Shown here one piece after another: positions 43,561 to 53,564 of a stretch of 64,000 bases of DNA. The DNA is from Mycolicibacterium elephantis DSM 44368 (GTDB lineage Bacteria > Actinomycetota > Actinomycetes > Mycobacteriales > Mycobacteriaceae), in the NCBI RefSeq assembly GCF_004014805.1, contig NZ_ATDN01000002.1:107370-171369 (forward strand), read 5' to 3'. Within the stretch, counting starts at the first letter, position 1, and each line of letters starts with the position of its first letter. The notes under the pieces are model-generated. The model had not been told where the DNA came from, did not search any database, and worked only from the letters and a program-made list of their open reading frames with translations. The position numbers were made by a program, and so were the translations under genes.

Positions 43561-44178
43561 GTGAGCATCGACGCGCATCCCGGTGGCGGGTTCAATCCGC
43601 CGCAGCCCACCGCCAAGGGCGGCCCGGACTACGGCAGGTTCGTCGAAGGGGTTCGCACACTGCAGGACCACGCCCGCGCGGTCGACGCCCCCGACGAGGT
43701 GATCACCGAGGCCGCCGACCTACTCGACAAGCTCTCCCAGCTGCTGGCGCCCTACGAGGTCGACGAGTGGACGTCGCCGTCGGGCCGGCGCCTGGACCTG
43801 CCGAACCGGGGCAGCGTGCTCGGCATCCCGGGGGAGTACCACAAGACCGACGCCGGGCGGGTCGGCGGCGTCGTGCGCTTCCGCCGGTTCCACCTCGGCC
43901 GCAACGGCGCCGTGCACGGCGGGTGCATTGCCCAGATGTTCGACTCCGTCCTGGGCTACGCCGCGTTCCGGCTGACCGACGGACCGTACCAGCGCACAGC
44001 GTTCCTGCACGTCAACTACCGCAAGATCGTGCCGATCGAGAAGGAACTGCAGGTCGACGCCGGCATCGAACGCGTCGAGGGCCGAAAGATCTTCATCGAG
44101 GGCCGGGTGCTCGACGGCGACACCGTGCTGGCCGACGCCGAGGCGCTGTTCGTCAAGCTCAAGCCGGGCCAACCGTGA
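43561..44178 (+). CDS. PaaI family (hotdog) thioesterase
   Basis: A 205-aa hotdog-fold protein. The hotdog core begins with GNRGSVLGIPGE-like sequence and has the family segment RNGAVHGGCIAQMFDSVLGY, with the HGG turn and helix, then TAFLHVNYRKIVPIEKEL. The N-terminal 75 residues form a helical extension. The probable reaction is acyl-CoA hydrolysis; the chain length is unknown. It overlaps the TIGR02611 gene by 4 nt (GTGA). Confidence 0.88.
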   Translation: MSIDAHPGGGFNPPQPTAKGGPDYGRFVEGVRTLQDHARAVDAPDEVITEAADLLDKLSQLLAPYEVDEWTSPSGRRLDLPNRGSVLGIPGEYHKTDAGRVGGVVRFRRFHLGRNGAVHGGCIAQMFDSVLGYAAFRLTDGPYQRTAFLHVNYRKIVPIEKELQVDAGIERVEGRKIFIEGRVLDGDTVLADAEALFVKLKPGQP

Positions 44179-44609
44179 CCGACCAGCAGGACCAGCAAGA
44201 CCAGCGGGTCAACCGCTTCCTGCGGTGGCGTGAGCGGCTGCGCCGACGCCGCCGGATCGACTTCGCGTACCGGATCACTGTCGGGATCGTCGGCCTGCTG
44301 GTGCTGGCCGTCGGCATCGTGGCGATCCCGTATCCCGGGCCGGGCTGGGCCATCGTGTTCGTCGGGTTGGGCATCCTGTCCACTGAGTTCATGTGGGCGC
44401 GACGCGCGCTTCTCCTGGTCCGCAGGCGCTACGACGAGGTGATGACGTGGTTGCGCGGTCAGCACTGGACCGTGCAGGCGCTCGGCGGCGTGTTCACCGC
44501 GCTGGTCGTGGTGGTGACGCTGTGGCTGCTCGGGGCGCTGGCGTGGGGCGCCGGACTGGTCGGCATCGAGTGGACCTGGCTGAACAGCCCCATTGGCTTG
44601 GGATCCTGA
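44175..44609 (+). CDS. TIGR02611-type membrane protein
   Basis: A 144-aa protein. A charged, Gln/Arg-rich N-terminus is followed by two membrane segments around the family motif IPYPGPGWAIVFVGLGILST and a third near residues 108-130. TIGR02611 proteins are actinobacterial and of unknown function. The GTG start overlaps the thioesterase stop, and thrS begins 72 nt later. Confidence 0.8.
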   Translation: MTDQQDQQDQRVNRFLRWRERLRRRRRIDFAYRITVGIVGLLVLAVGIVAIPYPGPGWAIVFVGLGILSTEFMWARRALLLVRRRYDEVMTWLRGQHWTVQALGGVFTALVVVVTLWLLGALAWGAGLVGIEWTWLNSPIGLGS

Positions 44610-44681
44610 GCGAGCGCCTAGATAGCATGGTCGCGTCCTGAGTTGGTTGGAAATTTGCTTCGAGAACCTGGAGAGTCACCG

Positions 44682-46736
44682 ATGAGCGCCGCCGTCAACC
44701 ACGCCCCTGCAGCCCCGATCCGGGTGGCTGCCGGGACCACCGCGGGCGCGGCGGTTCGGGAGGCGGGTCTGCCCAGCCGCGGCGCCCCCGACGCGATCGT
44801 CGTCGTGCGCGACCCCGAGGGCCGGCTGCGTGACCTGTCGTGGACGCCGGACTCCGACGTCGAGGTGACGCCCGTGGCCGCCAACACCGAGGAGGGCCGC
44901 AGCGTGCTGCGCCACTCCACCGCGCACGTGCTCGCCCAGGCGGTTCAGGATCTGTTCCCCGAGGCCAAGCTCGGCATCGGCCCGCCGATCACCGACGGCT
45001 TCTACTACGACTTCGACGTCGAGCGCGCGTTCACCCCAGAGGATCTCGAGGCGCTCGAGAAGCGGATGCGCCAGATCGTCAAGGAAGGCCAGCTGTTCTC
45101 GCGGCGCGTCTATGAGTCCAAAGAGCAAGCGCGAGAAGAACTTGCCAACGAGCCCTACAAGCTCGAACTCGTCGACGACAAGTCCGGCGACCCAGAGGTG
45201 ATGGAGGTCGGCGGCGACGAGCTCACCGCCTACGACAACCTCAATCCCCGCACCAAAGAACGGGAGTGGGGCGATCTGTGCCGCGGGCCGCACATTCCGA
45301 CCACCCGCTTCATCCCGGCGTTCAAGCTGACCCGCACCTCGGCGGCCTACTGGCGCGGCAATCAGAACAACCCCAGCCTGCAGCGCATCTACGGCACCGC
45401 CTGGGAGTCCCAGGAAGCCCTCGACCGCCACCTGGAGCTGATCGAGGAAGCCCAGCGCCGCGACCACCGCAGGCTCGGCGCCGAACTCGACCTGTTCAGC
45501 TTTCCCGACGAAATCGGTTCCGGCTTAGCCGTTTTCCACCCCAAGGGCGGCATCATCCGGCGTGAGCTCGAGGACTATTCGCGGCGCAAGCACAGCGAGG
45601 CCGGCTATCAGTTCGTCAACACCCCGCACATCACCAAGGCCGAGCTGTTCAAGATCTCCGGTCACCTGGACTGGTACGCCGACGGCATGTTCCCGCCGAT
45701 GCACCTCGACGCCGAGTACAACGAGGACGGCACGGTGCGCAAGCCGGGCCAGGACTACTACCTCAAGCCGATGAACTGCCCGATGCACTGCCTGATCTTC
45801 AGGTCGCGCGGGCGGTCCTATCGCGAACTGCCGTTGCGGCTCTTCGAATTCGGCACCGTCTACCGCTACGAGCTCTCCGGCGTCGTCCACGGGCTGACCC
45901 GGGTGCGCGGGCTGACGATGGACGACGCGCACATCTACTGCACCCGCGACCAGATGCGCGGCGAGCTGACCTCGCTGCTGCGGTTCGTGCTGGATCTGCT
46001 CGCCGACTATGGCCTGACCGAGTTCTACCTCGAGCTGTCCACGAAGGACCCGGAGAAGTTCGTCGGCTCCGACGAACTCTGGGAAGAGGCCACCGCGGTG
46101 CTCGCGGAGGTGGGTGAGGCCTCCGGCCTGGACCTGGTGCCCGATCCCGGCGGCGCGGCGTTCTACGGGCCGAAGATCTCGGTGCAGGTCAAGGACGCGC
46201 TGGGGCGCAGCTGGCAGATGTCGACCATCCAGCTGGATTTCAACTTCCCCGAGCGTTTCGAGTTGGAGTACACCGCCGCCGACGGGACCCGGCAGCGGCC
46301 GGTGATGATCCACCGTGCGCTGTTCGGGTCGATCGAGCGGTTCTTCGGCATCCTCACCGAGCACTACGCAGGCGCATTCCCGGCGTGGCTGGCGCCGGTG
46401 CAGGTGGTCGGCATCCCGGTCTCCGACGACCACATCCCGTACCTCAACGGCGTTGCCGCGCAACTGAAACTGCGCGGCATCCGCGCCGAGGTGGACAGCA
46501 GCGACGACCGGATGGCCAAGAAGATCGTCAACCACACCAACCAGAAGGTGCCGTTCATGTTGGTCGCCGGCGACCGCGACGTGGAGGCTGGGGCGGTCAG
46601 CTTCCGCTTCGGCGACCGCACCCAGCTCAACGGGGTGCCGCGCGACGACGCGATCGAAGCCATCGTCAACTGGGTGGCGAGCCGGGAAAACGCCGCTCCC
46701 ACCGCGGAACTACTCAAGGTGGGCAACAAGTCGTGA
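44682..46736 (+). CDS. thrS: Threonyl-tRNA synthetase
   Basis: A 684-aa class II synthetase that charges tRNA-Thr. An N-terminal TGS-like domain (about 15-80) precedes the editing domain with [16 protein letters not shown] and the catalytic core with [10 protein letters not shown] (zinc cysteine) and motif 3 [16 protein letters not shown]-terminal anticodon-binding domain starts near residue 575. ATG 44682 (MSAAVNHAP) has GGAGAG 8 nt upstream. TAGCAT at 44624-44629 may be the -10. It heads the operon for phosphatidylinositol and PIM synthesis, overlapping the HIT gene by 4 nt. Confidence 0.96.
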   Translation: MSAAVNHAPAAPIRVAAGTTAGAAVREAGLPSRGAPDAIVVVRDPEGRLRDLSWTPDSDVEVTPVAANTEEGRSVLRHSTAHVLAQAVQDLFPEAKLGIGPPITDGFYYDFDVERAFTPEDLEALEKRMRQIVKEGQLFSRRVYESKEQAREELANEPYKLELVDDKSGDPEVMEVGGDELTAYDNLNPRTKEREWGDLCRGPHIPTTRFIPAFKLTRTSAAYWRGNQNNPSLQRIYGTAWESQEALDRHLELIEEAQRRDHRRLGAELDLFSFPDEIGSGLAVFHPKGGIIRRELEDYSRRKHSEAGYQFVNTPHITKAELFKISGHLDWYADGMFPPMHLDAEYNEDGTVRKPGQDYYLKPMNCPMHCLIFRSRGRSYRELPLRLFEFGTVYRYELSGVVHGLTRVRGLTMDDAHIYCTRDQMRGELTSLLRFVLDLLADYGLTEFYLELSTKDPEKFVGSDELWEEATAVLAEVGEASGLDLVPDPGGAAFYGPKISVQVKDALGRSWQMSTIQLDFNFPERFELEYTAADGTRQRPVMIHRALFGSIERFFGILTEHYAGAFPAWLAPVQVVGIPVSDDHIPYLNGVAAQLKLRGIRAEVDSSDDRMAKKIVNHTNQKVPFMLVAGDRDVEAGAVSFRFGDRTQLNGVPRDDAIEAIVNWVASRENAAPTAELLKVGNKS

Positions 46737-47326
46737 CCAGTGACGAAAGCCTGCGCGACCAGCCGGCAGCCGAACTGGACGACGATCGCACGATCGTCGA
46801 CCACGGCGTCGGTGAGCCCGACCACCTGCAGCGGCTGTGGACGCCGCACCGGATGAGCTACATCGCCGAGACCCCGGCGCAGCGCGAAAAGAGCGGTGGG
46901 TCAAGGCCGTTCACCGAGATCCCGACGCTCTCCGATGAGGACGGTCTCGTGGTGGCCCGCGGCGAGCTGGTGTACGCGGTGCTCAACCTCTACCCGTACA
47001 ACCCCGGCCACCTCATGGTGGTGCCCTACCGGCGGGTGTCGGAGCTGGAGGACCTCACCGAGGCCGAGAGCGCCGAGCTGATGGCGTTCACCCAGAAGTC
47101 GATCCGGGTGATCAAGAGCGTCTCGAACCCGATGGGCTTCAACGTCGGGCTCAACCTGGGCAGGGTCTCGGGTGGTTCGCTGGCCGAGCACCTGCACATG
47201 CACGTGGTGCCGCGCTGGATCGGCGACGCGAACTTCATCACGATCATCGGCGGCGCCAAGGTGGTGCCGCAGCTGCTGCGCGAGACCCGTCAACTGCTGG
47301 CAACGGAGTGGGCAAAACAGAAGTGA
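46733..47326 (+). CDS. HIT family protein (Ap4A phosphorylase type)
   Basis: A 197-aa histidine-triad protein (Rv2613c-like). The triad is [10 protein letters not shown] at about residues 149-158, and [17 protein letters not shown] precedes it. The M. tuberculosis homologue phosphorolyses diadenosine tetraphosphate to ADP and ATP. Ap4A is a by-product of aminoacyl-tRNA synthetases, which fits its coupling to thrS. GTG start within ACAAGTCGTGA overlaps the thrS stop; its own stop overlaps the pgsA1 start. Confidence 0.9.
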   Translation: MTSDESLRDQPAAELDDDRTIVDHGVGEPDHLQRLWTPHRMSYIAETPAQREKSGGSRPFTEIPTLSDEDGLVVARGELVYAVLNLYPYNPGHLMVVPYRRVSELEDLTEAESAELMAFTQKSIRVIKSVSNPMGFNVGLNLGRVSGGSLAEHLHMHVVPRWIGDANFITIIGGAKVVPQLLRETRQLLATEWAKQK

Positions 47327-48000
47327 GCAACTTCTACCTGATGACCCGCGCGGCTTACGAGAAGCTCAGTAAGCCGATCGCCAAGGCCGCGCTGCGGGCG
47401 GGCCTGACCCCGGACATGATCACCATCTTCGGCACGGCCGGCTCGGTGCTGGGCGCGCTGATCCTGTTCCCGATCGGCCAGTTGTGGTGGGGCGCGGTCG
47501 CCGTGTGGTTTTTCGTGCTCGCCGACATGCTCGACGGCGCGATGGCCCGGGAGCGCGGCGGCGGCACCCGGTTCGGTGCCGTGCTCGACGCCACCTGCGA
47601 CCGCATCGGCGACGGCGCGATCTTCTGCGGGCTGCTGTGGTGGGCCGCGTTCGGCCTGCACAGCACCTCGCTCGTGGTGGCGACCGCGATCTGCCTGGTC
47701 ACCTCGCAGGTCATCTCCTACATCAAGGCCCGCGCCGAGGCGAGCGGGCTCTCCGGGGAGGGCGGGCTGATCGAGCGGCCCGAACGGCTGATCATCGTGC
47801 TCGTCGGGGCCGGCGTCTCGGACCTGCCGTTCTTTCCGCAGCCGTGGGCGCTGCACGTGGCGATGTGGGTGCTGGCGATCACCAGCCTCATCACGCTCGG
47901 GCAGCGGGTGCACAGCGTGCGCACCTCGCCCGGCGCGATGGATCTGCTGACCAAACCCGACGCCCGCGAACCCCACCCGCCGGGGGAGGACCCGGCGTGA
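47323..48000 (+). CDS. pgsA1: Phosphatidylinositol phosphate synthase (CDP-alcohol phosphatidyltransferase)
   Basis: A 225-aa integral membrane enzyme with about six helices. The CDP-alcohol signature D-x2-DG-x2-AR-x8-G-x3-D-x3-D is present as DMLDGAMARERGGG followed by GAVLDATCD. It joins CDP-diacylglycerol and inositol 1-phosphate to make phosphatidylinositol phosphate at the inner leaflet. Gene order (HIT, pgsA1, patA, pimA) equals Rv2613c-Rv2610c. GTG start overlaps the HIT stop. Confidence 0.94.
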   Translation: MSNFYLMTRAAYEKLSKPIAKAALRAGLTPDMITIFGTAGSVLGALILFPIGQLWWGAVAVWFFVLADMLDGAMARERGGGTRFGAVLDATCDRIGDGAIFCGLLWWAAFGLHSTSLVVATAICLVTSQVISYIKARAEASGLSGEGGLIERPERLIIVLVGAGVSDLPFFPQPWALHVAMWVLAITSLITLGQRVHSVRTSPGAMDLLTKPDAREPHPPGEDPA

Positions 48001-48929
48001 CGAGCACTCAGCCGGGACCGCAGTCGGGCAACCCGTTGAGCGGACGGTTGACGGACTGGGGCTTCGCGGCCGGCTGGCGCCTGGTGCGCGCCATGCCGGA
48101 GGTCGTGGCGCGCAACGCGTTCGGCGCGGGGGCGCACTATGCCGCGCGCGGCGGTGGCCCAGAACAGCTGCGCAAGAACCTGGCCCGCGTCATCGGCGTC
48201 ACCCCCGACCGGGTGCCGGACGGATTGATCCGGGCGTCGCTGGCGTCGTACGCGCGGTACTGGCGCGAGGCGTTCCGGCTGCCGACCATGGACCACGAAG
48301 CGCTCGGCCGCGAGCTTTTCGTGCACGACGTCGACCGGGTGTGGGCGGCGCTGGAACACGGCCGCGGCGTGGTGCTGGCGCTTCCGCACTCCGGCAACTG
48401 GGACATGGCCGGGGTGTGGCTGGTGCAGAACCACGGCCCGTTCACCACCGTCGCCGAACGCCTCAAACCCGAATCGCTGTACAACCGGTTCGTGGCCTAC
48501 CGGGAGAGCCTGGGGTTCGAGGTGCTGCCGTCGTCCGGTGGCGAACGCCCTGCGTACGAGATCCTGCGCGAACGGCTGTCCGACAACCGGATCGTGTGCC
48601 TGATGGCCGAACGGGACCTCAGCCGCAACGGTGTCCAGGTCGACTTCTTCGGCGAACCGACCCGCATGCCCGCCGGATCGGCGAAGCTGGCCATCGAGAC
48701 CGGGGCGGTCCTGTTGCCTGCGCACTGCTGGTTCGAGGGGGACGGTTGGGGCATGGGGGTGTATCCGCCGGTGGACACCTCGTCAGGGGACGTCACCGTC
48801 ATCACCCAGGCGCTGGCTGACCGGTTCGCCCGCAACATCGCCGCGCACCCGGCAGACTGGCACATGATTCAGCCGCAATGGCTGGCCGATCTGCCCGCCG
48901 AGCGGCGCGCCAAACTGGGAGCGAACTGA
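47997..48929 (+). CDS. patA: Phosphatidylinositol mannoside acyltransferase
   Basis: A 310-aa LpxL-type acyltransferase (Rv2611c-like). It transfers palmitoyl from acyl-CoA to the mannose of PIM1/PIM2. The catalytic H-x4-D is in LPHSGNWDMAGVWL, and PSSGGERPAYEILRERL and VCLMAERDLSRNGV are further family blocks. It associates with the membrane surface through its N-terminal helix. The GTG start overlaps pgsA1 and its stop overlaps the pimA ATG by one base. Confidence 0.93.
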   Translation: MTSTQPGPQSGNPLSGRLTDWGFAAGWRLVRAMPEVVARNAFGAGAHYAARGGGPEQLRKNLARVIGVTPDRVPDGLIRASLASYARYWREAFRLPTMDHEALGRELFVHDVDRVWAALEHGRGVVLALPHSGNWDMAGVWLVQNHGPFTTVAERLKPESLYNRFVAYRESLGFEVLPSSGGERPAYEILRERLSDNRIVCLMAERDLSRNGVQVDFFGEPTRMPAGSAKLAIETGAVLLPAHCWFEGDGWGMGVYPPVDTSSGDVTVITQALADRFARNIAAHPADWHMIQPQWLADLPAERRAKLGAN

Positions 48930-50053
48930 TGCGGATCGGCATGGTGTGCCCGTATTCGTTCGACGTGCCCGGCGGCGTGCAGTCCCACGTCCTGCAACTG
49001 GCCGAGGTGATGCGCGGCCACGGGCACGAGGTCAGCGTGCTGGCGCCGTCGTCGCCGGATGTGACCCTGCCGGACTACGTGGTGTCCGGCGGCAGGGCGG
49101 TGCCGATCCCGTACAACGGTTCGGTGGCGCGCCTGCGGTTCGGCCCCGCCACCCACCGCATGGTCAAGCGCTGGCTGGCCGAGGGCGATTTCGACGTGTT
49201 GCACCTGCACGAACCCAACGCTCCGAGCCTGTCGATGCTGGCGCTCAACATCGCCGAAGGCCCGATCGTCGCGACCTTCCACACCTCGACGACAAAGTCG
49301 TTGACGCTCAGTGTGTTCGAACCGATCCTTCGACCCATGCACGAGAAGATCGTCGGCCGTATCGCGGTGTCCGAACTGGCCCGGCGGTGGCAGATGGAGG
49401 CGTTGGGCAGCGACGCGGTCGAGATTCCCAACGGGGTCGATGTCGAGTCGTTCGCGTCCGCCCCGCTGCTGGACGGTTATCCGCGGCCGGGCAAGTCGGT
49501 GCTGTTCCTCGGCCGGTTCGACGAGCCCCGCAAGGGCATGGCCGTGCTGCTGCGGGCCCTGCCGACGCTGGTCGAGCGGTTCGAGGACATCGAGATCCTC
49601 ATCGTCGGCCGCGGCGACGCCGACCAACTGCGCGAGAACGCCGGGAAGCTGGCCCGGCACCTGCGGTTCCTCGGGCAGGTCGACGACCGCGAGAAGGCGT
49701 CGGCGATGCGCAGCGCCGACGTCTACTGCGCGCCGCACACCGGCGGCGAGAGCTTCGGCATCGTGCTCGTGGAGGCGATGGCGGCCGGCACCCCGGTGGT
49801 GGCCAGCGACCTCGACGCCTTCCGGCGGGTGCTGATGGACGGCGCGGTCGGCCGGTTGGTCCCCGTCGACGACTCCGCCGCGCTCGCCGAGGGCCTGATC
49901 GAAATGCTGGAGAACGACACCCGGCGCGAGCGCTACATCGCGGCGGCATCGGATGCGGTGCGGCGCTATGACTGGTCGGTGGTGGCCCGCCAGATCATGC
50001 GGGTCTACGAGACCGTGGCGGGGGCGGGGATCAAGGTGCAGGTGGCGAGTTGA
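48929..50053 (+). CDS. pimA: Phosphatidyl-myo-inositol alpha-mannosyltransferase PimA
   Basis: A 374-aa GT4 (GT-B fold) enzyme that transfers mannose from GDP-mannose to the 2-position of phosphatidylinositol, the first step of PIM synthesis. The N-terminal domain starts MVCPYSFDVPGGVQSHVLQL, with the acceptor-site glycine loop. The C-terminal GDP-mannose site is GESFGIVLVEAMAAGTPVV (E-x7-E). It overlaps patA and the following NUDIX gene. Confidence 0.96.
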   Translation: MRIGMVCPYSFDVPGGVQSHVLQLAEVMRGHGHEVSVLAPSSPDVTLPDYVVSGGRAVPIPYNGSVARLRFGPATHRMVKRWLAEGDFDVLHLHEPNAPSLSMLALNIAEGPIVATFHTSTTKSLTLSVFEPILRPMHEKIVGRIAVSELARRWQMEALGSDAVEIPNGVDVESFASAPLLDGYPRPGKSVLFLGRFDEPRKGMAVLLRALPTLVERFEDIEILIVGRGDADQLRENAGKLARHLRFLGQVDDREKASAMRSADVYCAPHTGGESFGIVLVEAMAAGTPVVASDLDAFRRVLMDGAVGRLVPVDDSAALAEGLIEMLENDTRRERYIAAASDAVRRYDWSVVARQIMRVYETVAGAGIKVQVAS

Positions 50054-51099
50054 CCATCACCTGGGTCGTGGTGATCACGCTCGCGGTCCTGGTCGTGGTG
50101 TTCCTCGCGATCGGCGGATGGGCGCTGCAGACGGCCAACCGGCTCGACCGCCTGCATGTGCGCTACGACCTGTCCTGGCAGGTCCTGGACGGGGCGCTGG
50201 CGCGCCGGGCCGTCGTCGCCCGTGCGGTGGCCGCCGACGCCTACGGAGGCGGGCCACAGGGCAAGCGGCTGGCGGCGCTGGCCGACGCGGCCGAACGTGC
50301 TCCCCGGTCGACGCGCGAGGTCGCCGAGAACGAGCTGTCCGCTGCGCTGGCGATGGTGGATCCGGCGTCGGTGCCCGTCGCTCTGGTCGCCGAACTCGCC
50401 GACGCCGAGGCCCGGGTGCTGCTGGCGCGCCGCTTCCACAACGACGCCGTCCGCGACACCCTCGCGCTGCGGGAACGTCCGGCGGTGCGGTTGCTGCGGC
50501 TCGGCGGGACCGCCGCGCTGCCAACGTATTTCGAGATCGCCGAACGGGCGGATACCACGTCGGGAGTGAGTCGGCGCCTTTCGGCGCGGGTCGTGTTGCT
50601 GGACGAGTCCGGCGCGGTGCTGCTGTTGAGCGGATCCGACCCGGCGTTCGTCGGCGCCGCGCGCGACCCGGCGCCGCGCTGGTGGTTCACGGTCGGCGGG
50701 GCCGTACAACAGGGTGAGACGCTGCAGGGGGCCGCGGCACGCGAAGTGGAAGAGGAAACGGGGCTGCGGGTGGAGCCCGACCAGATGATCGGGCCGGTGT
50801 GGCGGCGCAACGCGGTGATCGACTTCAACGGGTCGGTGATCCGCAGCGAGGAGATGTTCTTCGTGCACCGCACCCGCCGGTTCGAACCCTCGCCGGCCGG
50901 GCGAACCGGTCTGGAGCGGTCCTACATTCACGGCTACCGCTGGTGCGATGAGACAATGATCCACGAGTTGGTCGCCAGCGGGGAAGCTGTGTACCCCGTG
51001 CAACTCGGCGAGCTGCTGGCTCAGGCCAACGAACTGGCCGACGAGCTGGCCGACGCGCGGGACACCGTGCCGCGGCGGCAGCTGCAATCGATTCGCTGA
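50050..51099 (+). CDS. Membrane-anchored NUDIX hydrolase (Rv2609c-like)
   Basis: A 349-aa protein. One N-terminal membrane helix (about 4-24) is followed by a helical region to about residue 165. A NUDIX domain then follows with the box GGAVQQGETLQGAAAREVEE (G-x5-E-x7-RE-x2-EE-x-G). NUDIX enzymes hydrolyse nucleoside diphosphate-linked compounds, so it might clean up or control GDP-mannose or CDP-lipid intermediates of the operon; that is inference. The start is TTG at 50050, overlapping the pimA stop (TTGA). Confidence 0.88.
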   Translation: MTITWVVVITLAVLVVVFLAIGGWALQTANRLDRLHVRYDLSWQVLDGALARRAVVARAVAADAYGGGPQGKRLAALADAAERAPRSTREVAENELSAALAMVDPASVPVALVAELADAEARVLLARRFHNDAVRDTLALRERPAVRLLRLGGTAALPTYFEIAERADTTSGVSRRLSARVVLLDESGAVLLLSGSDPAFVGAARDPAPRWWFTVGGAVQQGETLQGAAAREVEEETGLRVEPDQMIGPVWRRNAVIDFNGSVIRSEEMFFVHRTRRFEPSPAGRTGLERSYIHGYRWCDETMIHELVASGEAVYPVQLGELLAQANELADELADARDTVPRRQLQSIR

Positions 51100-51166
51100 T
51101 GCTGCGAAATAAACGCATTTGCGGCCGCCATTACAGTGGATCAGTAGCGATCTGGAGGAGATAGCA

Positions 51167-52078
51167 GTGGAAACCGCGGCGAACGACGGGTCCGTGTCGC
51201 AGACCGGCACCGCACGAGTCAAGCGCGGCATGGCCGAAATGCTCAAGGGCGGCGTGATCATGGACGTGGTCACCCCCGAGCAGGCGCGCATCGCCGAGGG
51301 GGCGGGCGCGGTGGCCGTGATGGCCCTCGAACGCGTACCTGCCGACATTCGCGCCCAGGGCGGGGTCGCGCGGATGAGTGATCCTGATCTCATCGAGGGC
51401 ATCATTTCGGCGGTCACGATCCCGGTGATGGCCAAGGTCCGCATCGGCCATTTCGTCGAGGCGCAGATCCTGCAGAGCCTCGGCGTGGACTACATCGACG
51501 AGTCCGAGGTGCTCACCCCCGCCGACTACGCCCACCACATCGACAAGTGGAAGTTCACCGTGCCGTTCGTGTGCGGGGCGACCAACCTCGGCGAGGCGCT
51601 GCGCCGCATCACCGAGGGCGCGGCGATGATCCGCTCCAAGGGCGAGGCCGGCACCGGCGACGTCTCCAACGCGACCACCCACATGCGTCAGATCGGCGGC
51701 GAGATCCGGCGTCTGACGTCGATGTCCGAAGACGAATTGTATGTCGCCGCAAAGGAATTGCAGGCGCCCTACGATCTGGTGGTCGAGGTGGCGCGGGCCG
51801 GGAAGCTGCCGGTGACGTTGTTCACCGCGGGCGGCATCGCGACCCCCGCCGACGCGGCCATGATGATGCAGCTCGGCGCGGAGGGCGTGTTCGTCGGCTC
51901 CGGCATCTTCAAGTCCGGCGACCCGGCGGCCCGCGCCGCCGCGATCGTCAAGGCCACCACCTTCTACGACGACCCTGACGTGCTGGCAAAGGTGTCACGC
52001 GGGCTCGGGGAGCCGATGGTCGGCATCAACGTCGAGGACGTTGCGGCCCCGCATCGGCTCGCCGAACGCGGCTGGTAA
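51167..52078 (+). CDS. pdxS: Pyridoxal 5'-phosphate synthase subunit PdxS
   Basis: A 303-aa TIM-barrel subunit. It makes PLP from ribose 5-phosphate, glyceraldehyde 3-phosphate and ammonia supplied by PdxT. The active-site lysine is in [13 protein letters not shown], and phosphate sites are [11 protein letters not shown] and [15 protein letters not shown] 51167 is preceded by GGAGGAG at 7 nt. The order pdxS-tesB-pdxT matches Rv2606c-Rv2604c. No riboswitch is apparent in the 67-nt gap. Confidence 0.96.
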   Translation: METAANDGSVSQTGTARVKRGMAEMLKGGVIMDVVTPEQARIAEGAGAVAVMALERVPADIRAQGGVARMSDPDLIEGIISAVTIPVMAKVRIGHFVEAQILQSLGVDYIDESEVLTPADYAHHIDKWKFTVPFVCGATNLGEALRRITEGAAMIRSKGEAGTGDVSNATTHMRQIGGEIRRLTSMSEDELYVAAKELQAPYDLVVEVARAGKLPVTLFTAGGIATPADAAMMMQLGAEGVFVGSGIFKSGDPAARAAAIVKATTFYDDPDVLAKVSRGLGEPMVGINVEDVAAPHRLAERGW

Positions 52079-52087
52079 ACACATCTC

Positions 52088-52924
52088 GTGTCGATCGAAC
52101 AGATCCTCGACCTCGAGCAGCTCGAGGTCAACATCTACCGCGGCGGTGTCTTCAGCCCCGAATCCGGTTACTTCCAACGGACATTCGGCGGACACGTGGC
52201 CGGCCAGTCGCTGGTCTCGGCGGTGCGCACCGTGGATCCGCGGTTTGAGGTGCACTCCCTGCACGGCTACTTCCTGCGGCCGGGTGACGCCCGCGCCCCG
52301 TCGGTCTACATCGTCGAGCGGCTGCGCGACGGCGGGTCGTTCGTCACCCGCCGCGTGAACGCCATCCAGCACGGCGAGACCATCTTCTCGATGTCGGCGT
52401 CGTTTCAGACCGACCAGAGCGGTATCGAGCACCAGGACGCCGTACCCGTCGCGCCGCCACCCGAGGACCTGCCGAGCTTCATCTCCCAGGGCGCGTTCGA
52501 CGACGCGGGGTTCGCGCAGTTCGCCGAGTGGGACGTGCGCCTGGTTCCGCGCGATCAGCTCACGCTGTTGCCCGGCAAGGCGTCCCAGCAGCAGGTGTGG
52601 TTCCGCCACCGCGACCCGCTGCCCGACGACCGCGTGCTGCACATCTGCGCGCTGGCCTACATGAGCGACCTCACCCTGCTGGGTTCGGCGCAGGTGAACT
52701 ATCCGGAGGTACGCCAGCACCTGCAGGTCGCCTCGCTGGACCACGCCATGTGGTTCATGCGCTCGTTCCGGGCCGACGAGTGGCTGCTCTACGACCAGTC
52801 TTCGCCGTCGGCCTCGGGCGGACGGTCACTGTGCCAGGGCAAGATCTTCAACCAGTACGGCGACATGGTGGCCGCGGTGATGCAGGAGGGGCTGACCCGC
52901 TACAAGCGCGACTACAAGCCATGA
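52088..52924 (+). CDS. tesB: Acyl-CoA thioesterase II (TesB family)
   Basis: A 278-aa double-hotdog thioesterase (Rv2605c-like). It hydrolyses acyl-CoA to free acid and CoA. The first hotdog has [20 protein letters not shown] and the second ends [20 protein letters not shown], with catalytic Asp and Gln/Thr regions as in TesB. It is inserted between pdxS and pdxT and overlaps pdxT by 4 nt (ATGA). A functional link to vitamin B6 is not obvious. Confidence 0.92.
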   Translation: MSIEQILDLEQLEVNIYRGGVFSPESGYFQRTFGGHVAGQSLVSAVRTVDPRFEVHSLHGYFLRPGDARAPSVYIVERLRDGGSFVTRRVNAIQHGETIFSMSASFQTDQSGIEHQDAVPVAPPPEDLPSFISQGAFDDAGFAQFAEWDVRLVPRDQLTLLPGKASQQQVWFRHRDPLPDDRVLHICALAYMSDLTLLGSAQVNYPEVRQHLQVASLDHAMWFMRSFRADEWLLYDQSSPSASGGRSLCQGKIFNQYGDMVAAVMQEGLTRYKRDYKP

Positions 52925-53508
52925 GTACGCCGCACGTCGGTGTGCTGGCACTGCAGGGCGACACCCGTGAGCACCTCGCCGCGCTGCGCGAAGCCGGCGC
53001 CGAGGTGTCGACCGTGCGGCGGTTGAGTGAGCTGGAGCGGGTGGACGCGTTGGTGATCCCGGGCGGGGAGTCCACCACGATGAGCCATCTGCTGCGGGAA
53101 CTCGAGCTGCTCGAACCGCTGCGCGCCCGGCTGGCCGAGGGGATGCCCGCCTACGGATCGTGTGCGGGCATGATCCTGCTGGCGTCGGAGATCCTGGACG
53201 CCGGTGCCGCCGGACGCGAGGCCACGCCGTTGAAGGCGATCGATATCACCGTGCGGCGCAACGCTTTCGGTCGCCAGGTCGATTCGTTCGAGGGTGACAT
53301 CGCGTTCGACGGGCTCGACGGGCCGGTGCACGCGGTGTTCATCCGAGCGCCGTGGGTGGAGCGCGTCGGGCCGGGCGTGCAGGTGCTCGGCGAGGCGGCG
53401 GGCCACGTCGTCGCGGTGCGGCAGGGCCGCATGCTCGCGACGGCGTTTCATCCGGAGATGACCGGCGACCGCCGCATCCACAAGCTGTTCGTCGACCTGC
53501 TCTCCTGA
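52921..53508 (+). CDS. pdxT: Pyridoxal 5'-phosphate synthase glutaminase subunit PdxT
   Basis: A 195-aa class I glutaminase. It hydrolyses glutamine and channels ammonia to PdxS. The oxyanion/substrate loop is [12 protein letters not shown], the nucleophile is Cys in [11 protein letters not shown], and the His-Glu pair is in AFHPEMTGD. The ATG overlaps the tesB stop. Downstream is a 14-bp palindromic terminator shared with the convergent acyl-CoA dehydrogenase gene. Confidence 0.95.
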   Translation: MSTPHVGVLALQGDTREHLAALREAGAEVSTVRRLSELERVDALVIPGGESTTMSHLLRELELLEPLRARLAEGMPAYGSCAGMILLASEILDAGAAGREATPLKAIDITVRRNAFGRQVDSFEGDIAFDGLDGPVHAVFIRAPWVERVGPGVQVLGEAAGHVVAVRQGRMLATAFHPEMTGDRRIHKLFVDLLS

Positions 53509-53510
53509 GT

Positions 53511-53559
53511 GATTTCGGCGCGCTTATGCCCCGTGACGGGCTGTCAGCGCGCCGAAATC
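53511..53559. terminator. Bidirectional palindromic terminator
   Basis: GATTTCGGCGCGCT (53511-53524) pairs perfectly over 14 bp with 53546-53559 around a 21-nt loop. It sits exactly between the stops of pdxT and the convergent acyl-CoA dehydrogenase gene. Confidence 0.78.
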
Positions 53560-53564
53560 GCCGG

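Noticed and set aside
44610..44681. T-box or other leader regulation of thrS
   Set aside because: The 72-nt gap is too short for a T-box and shows no specifier or antiterminator stem.
51100..51166. Riboswitch in front of pdxS
   Set aside because: The 67-nt gap has only a ribosome binding site and no conserved fold that I can see.
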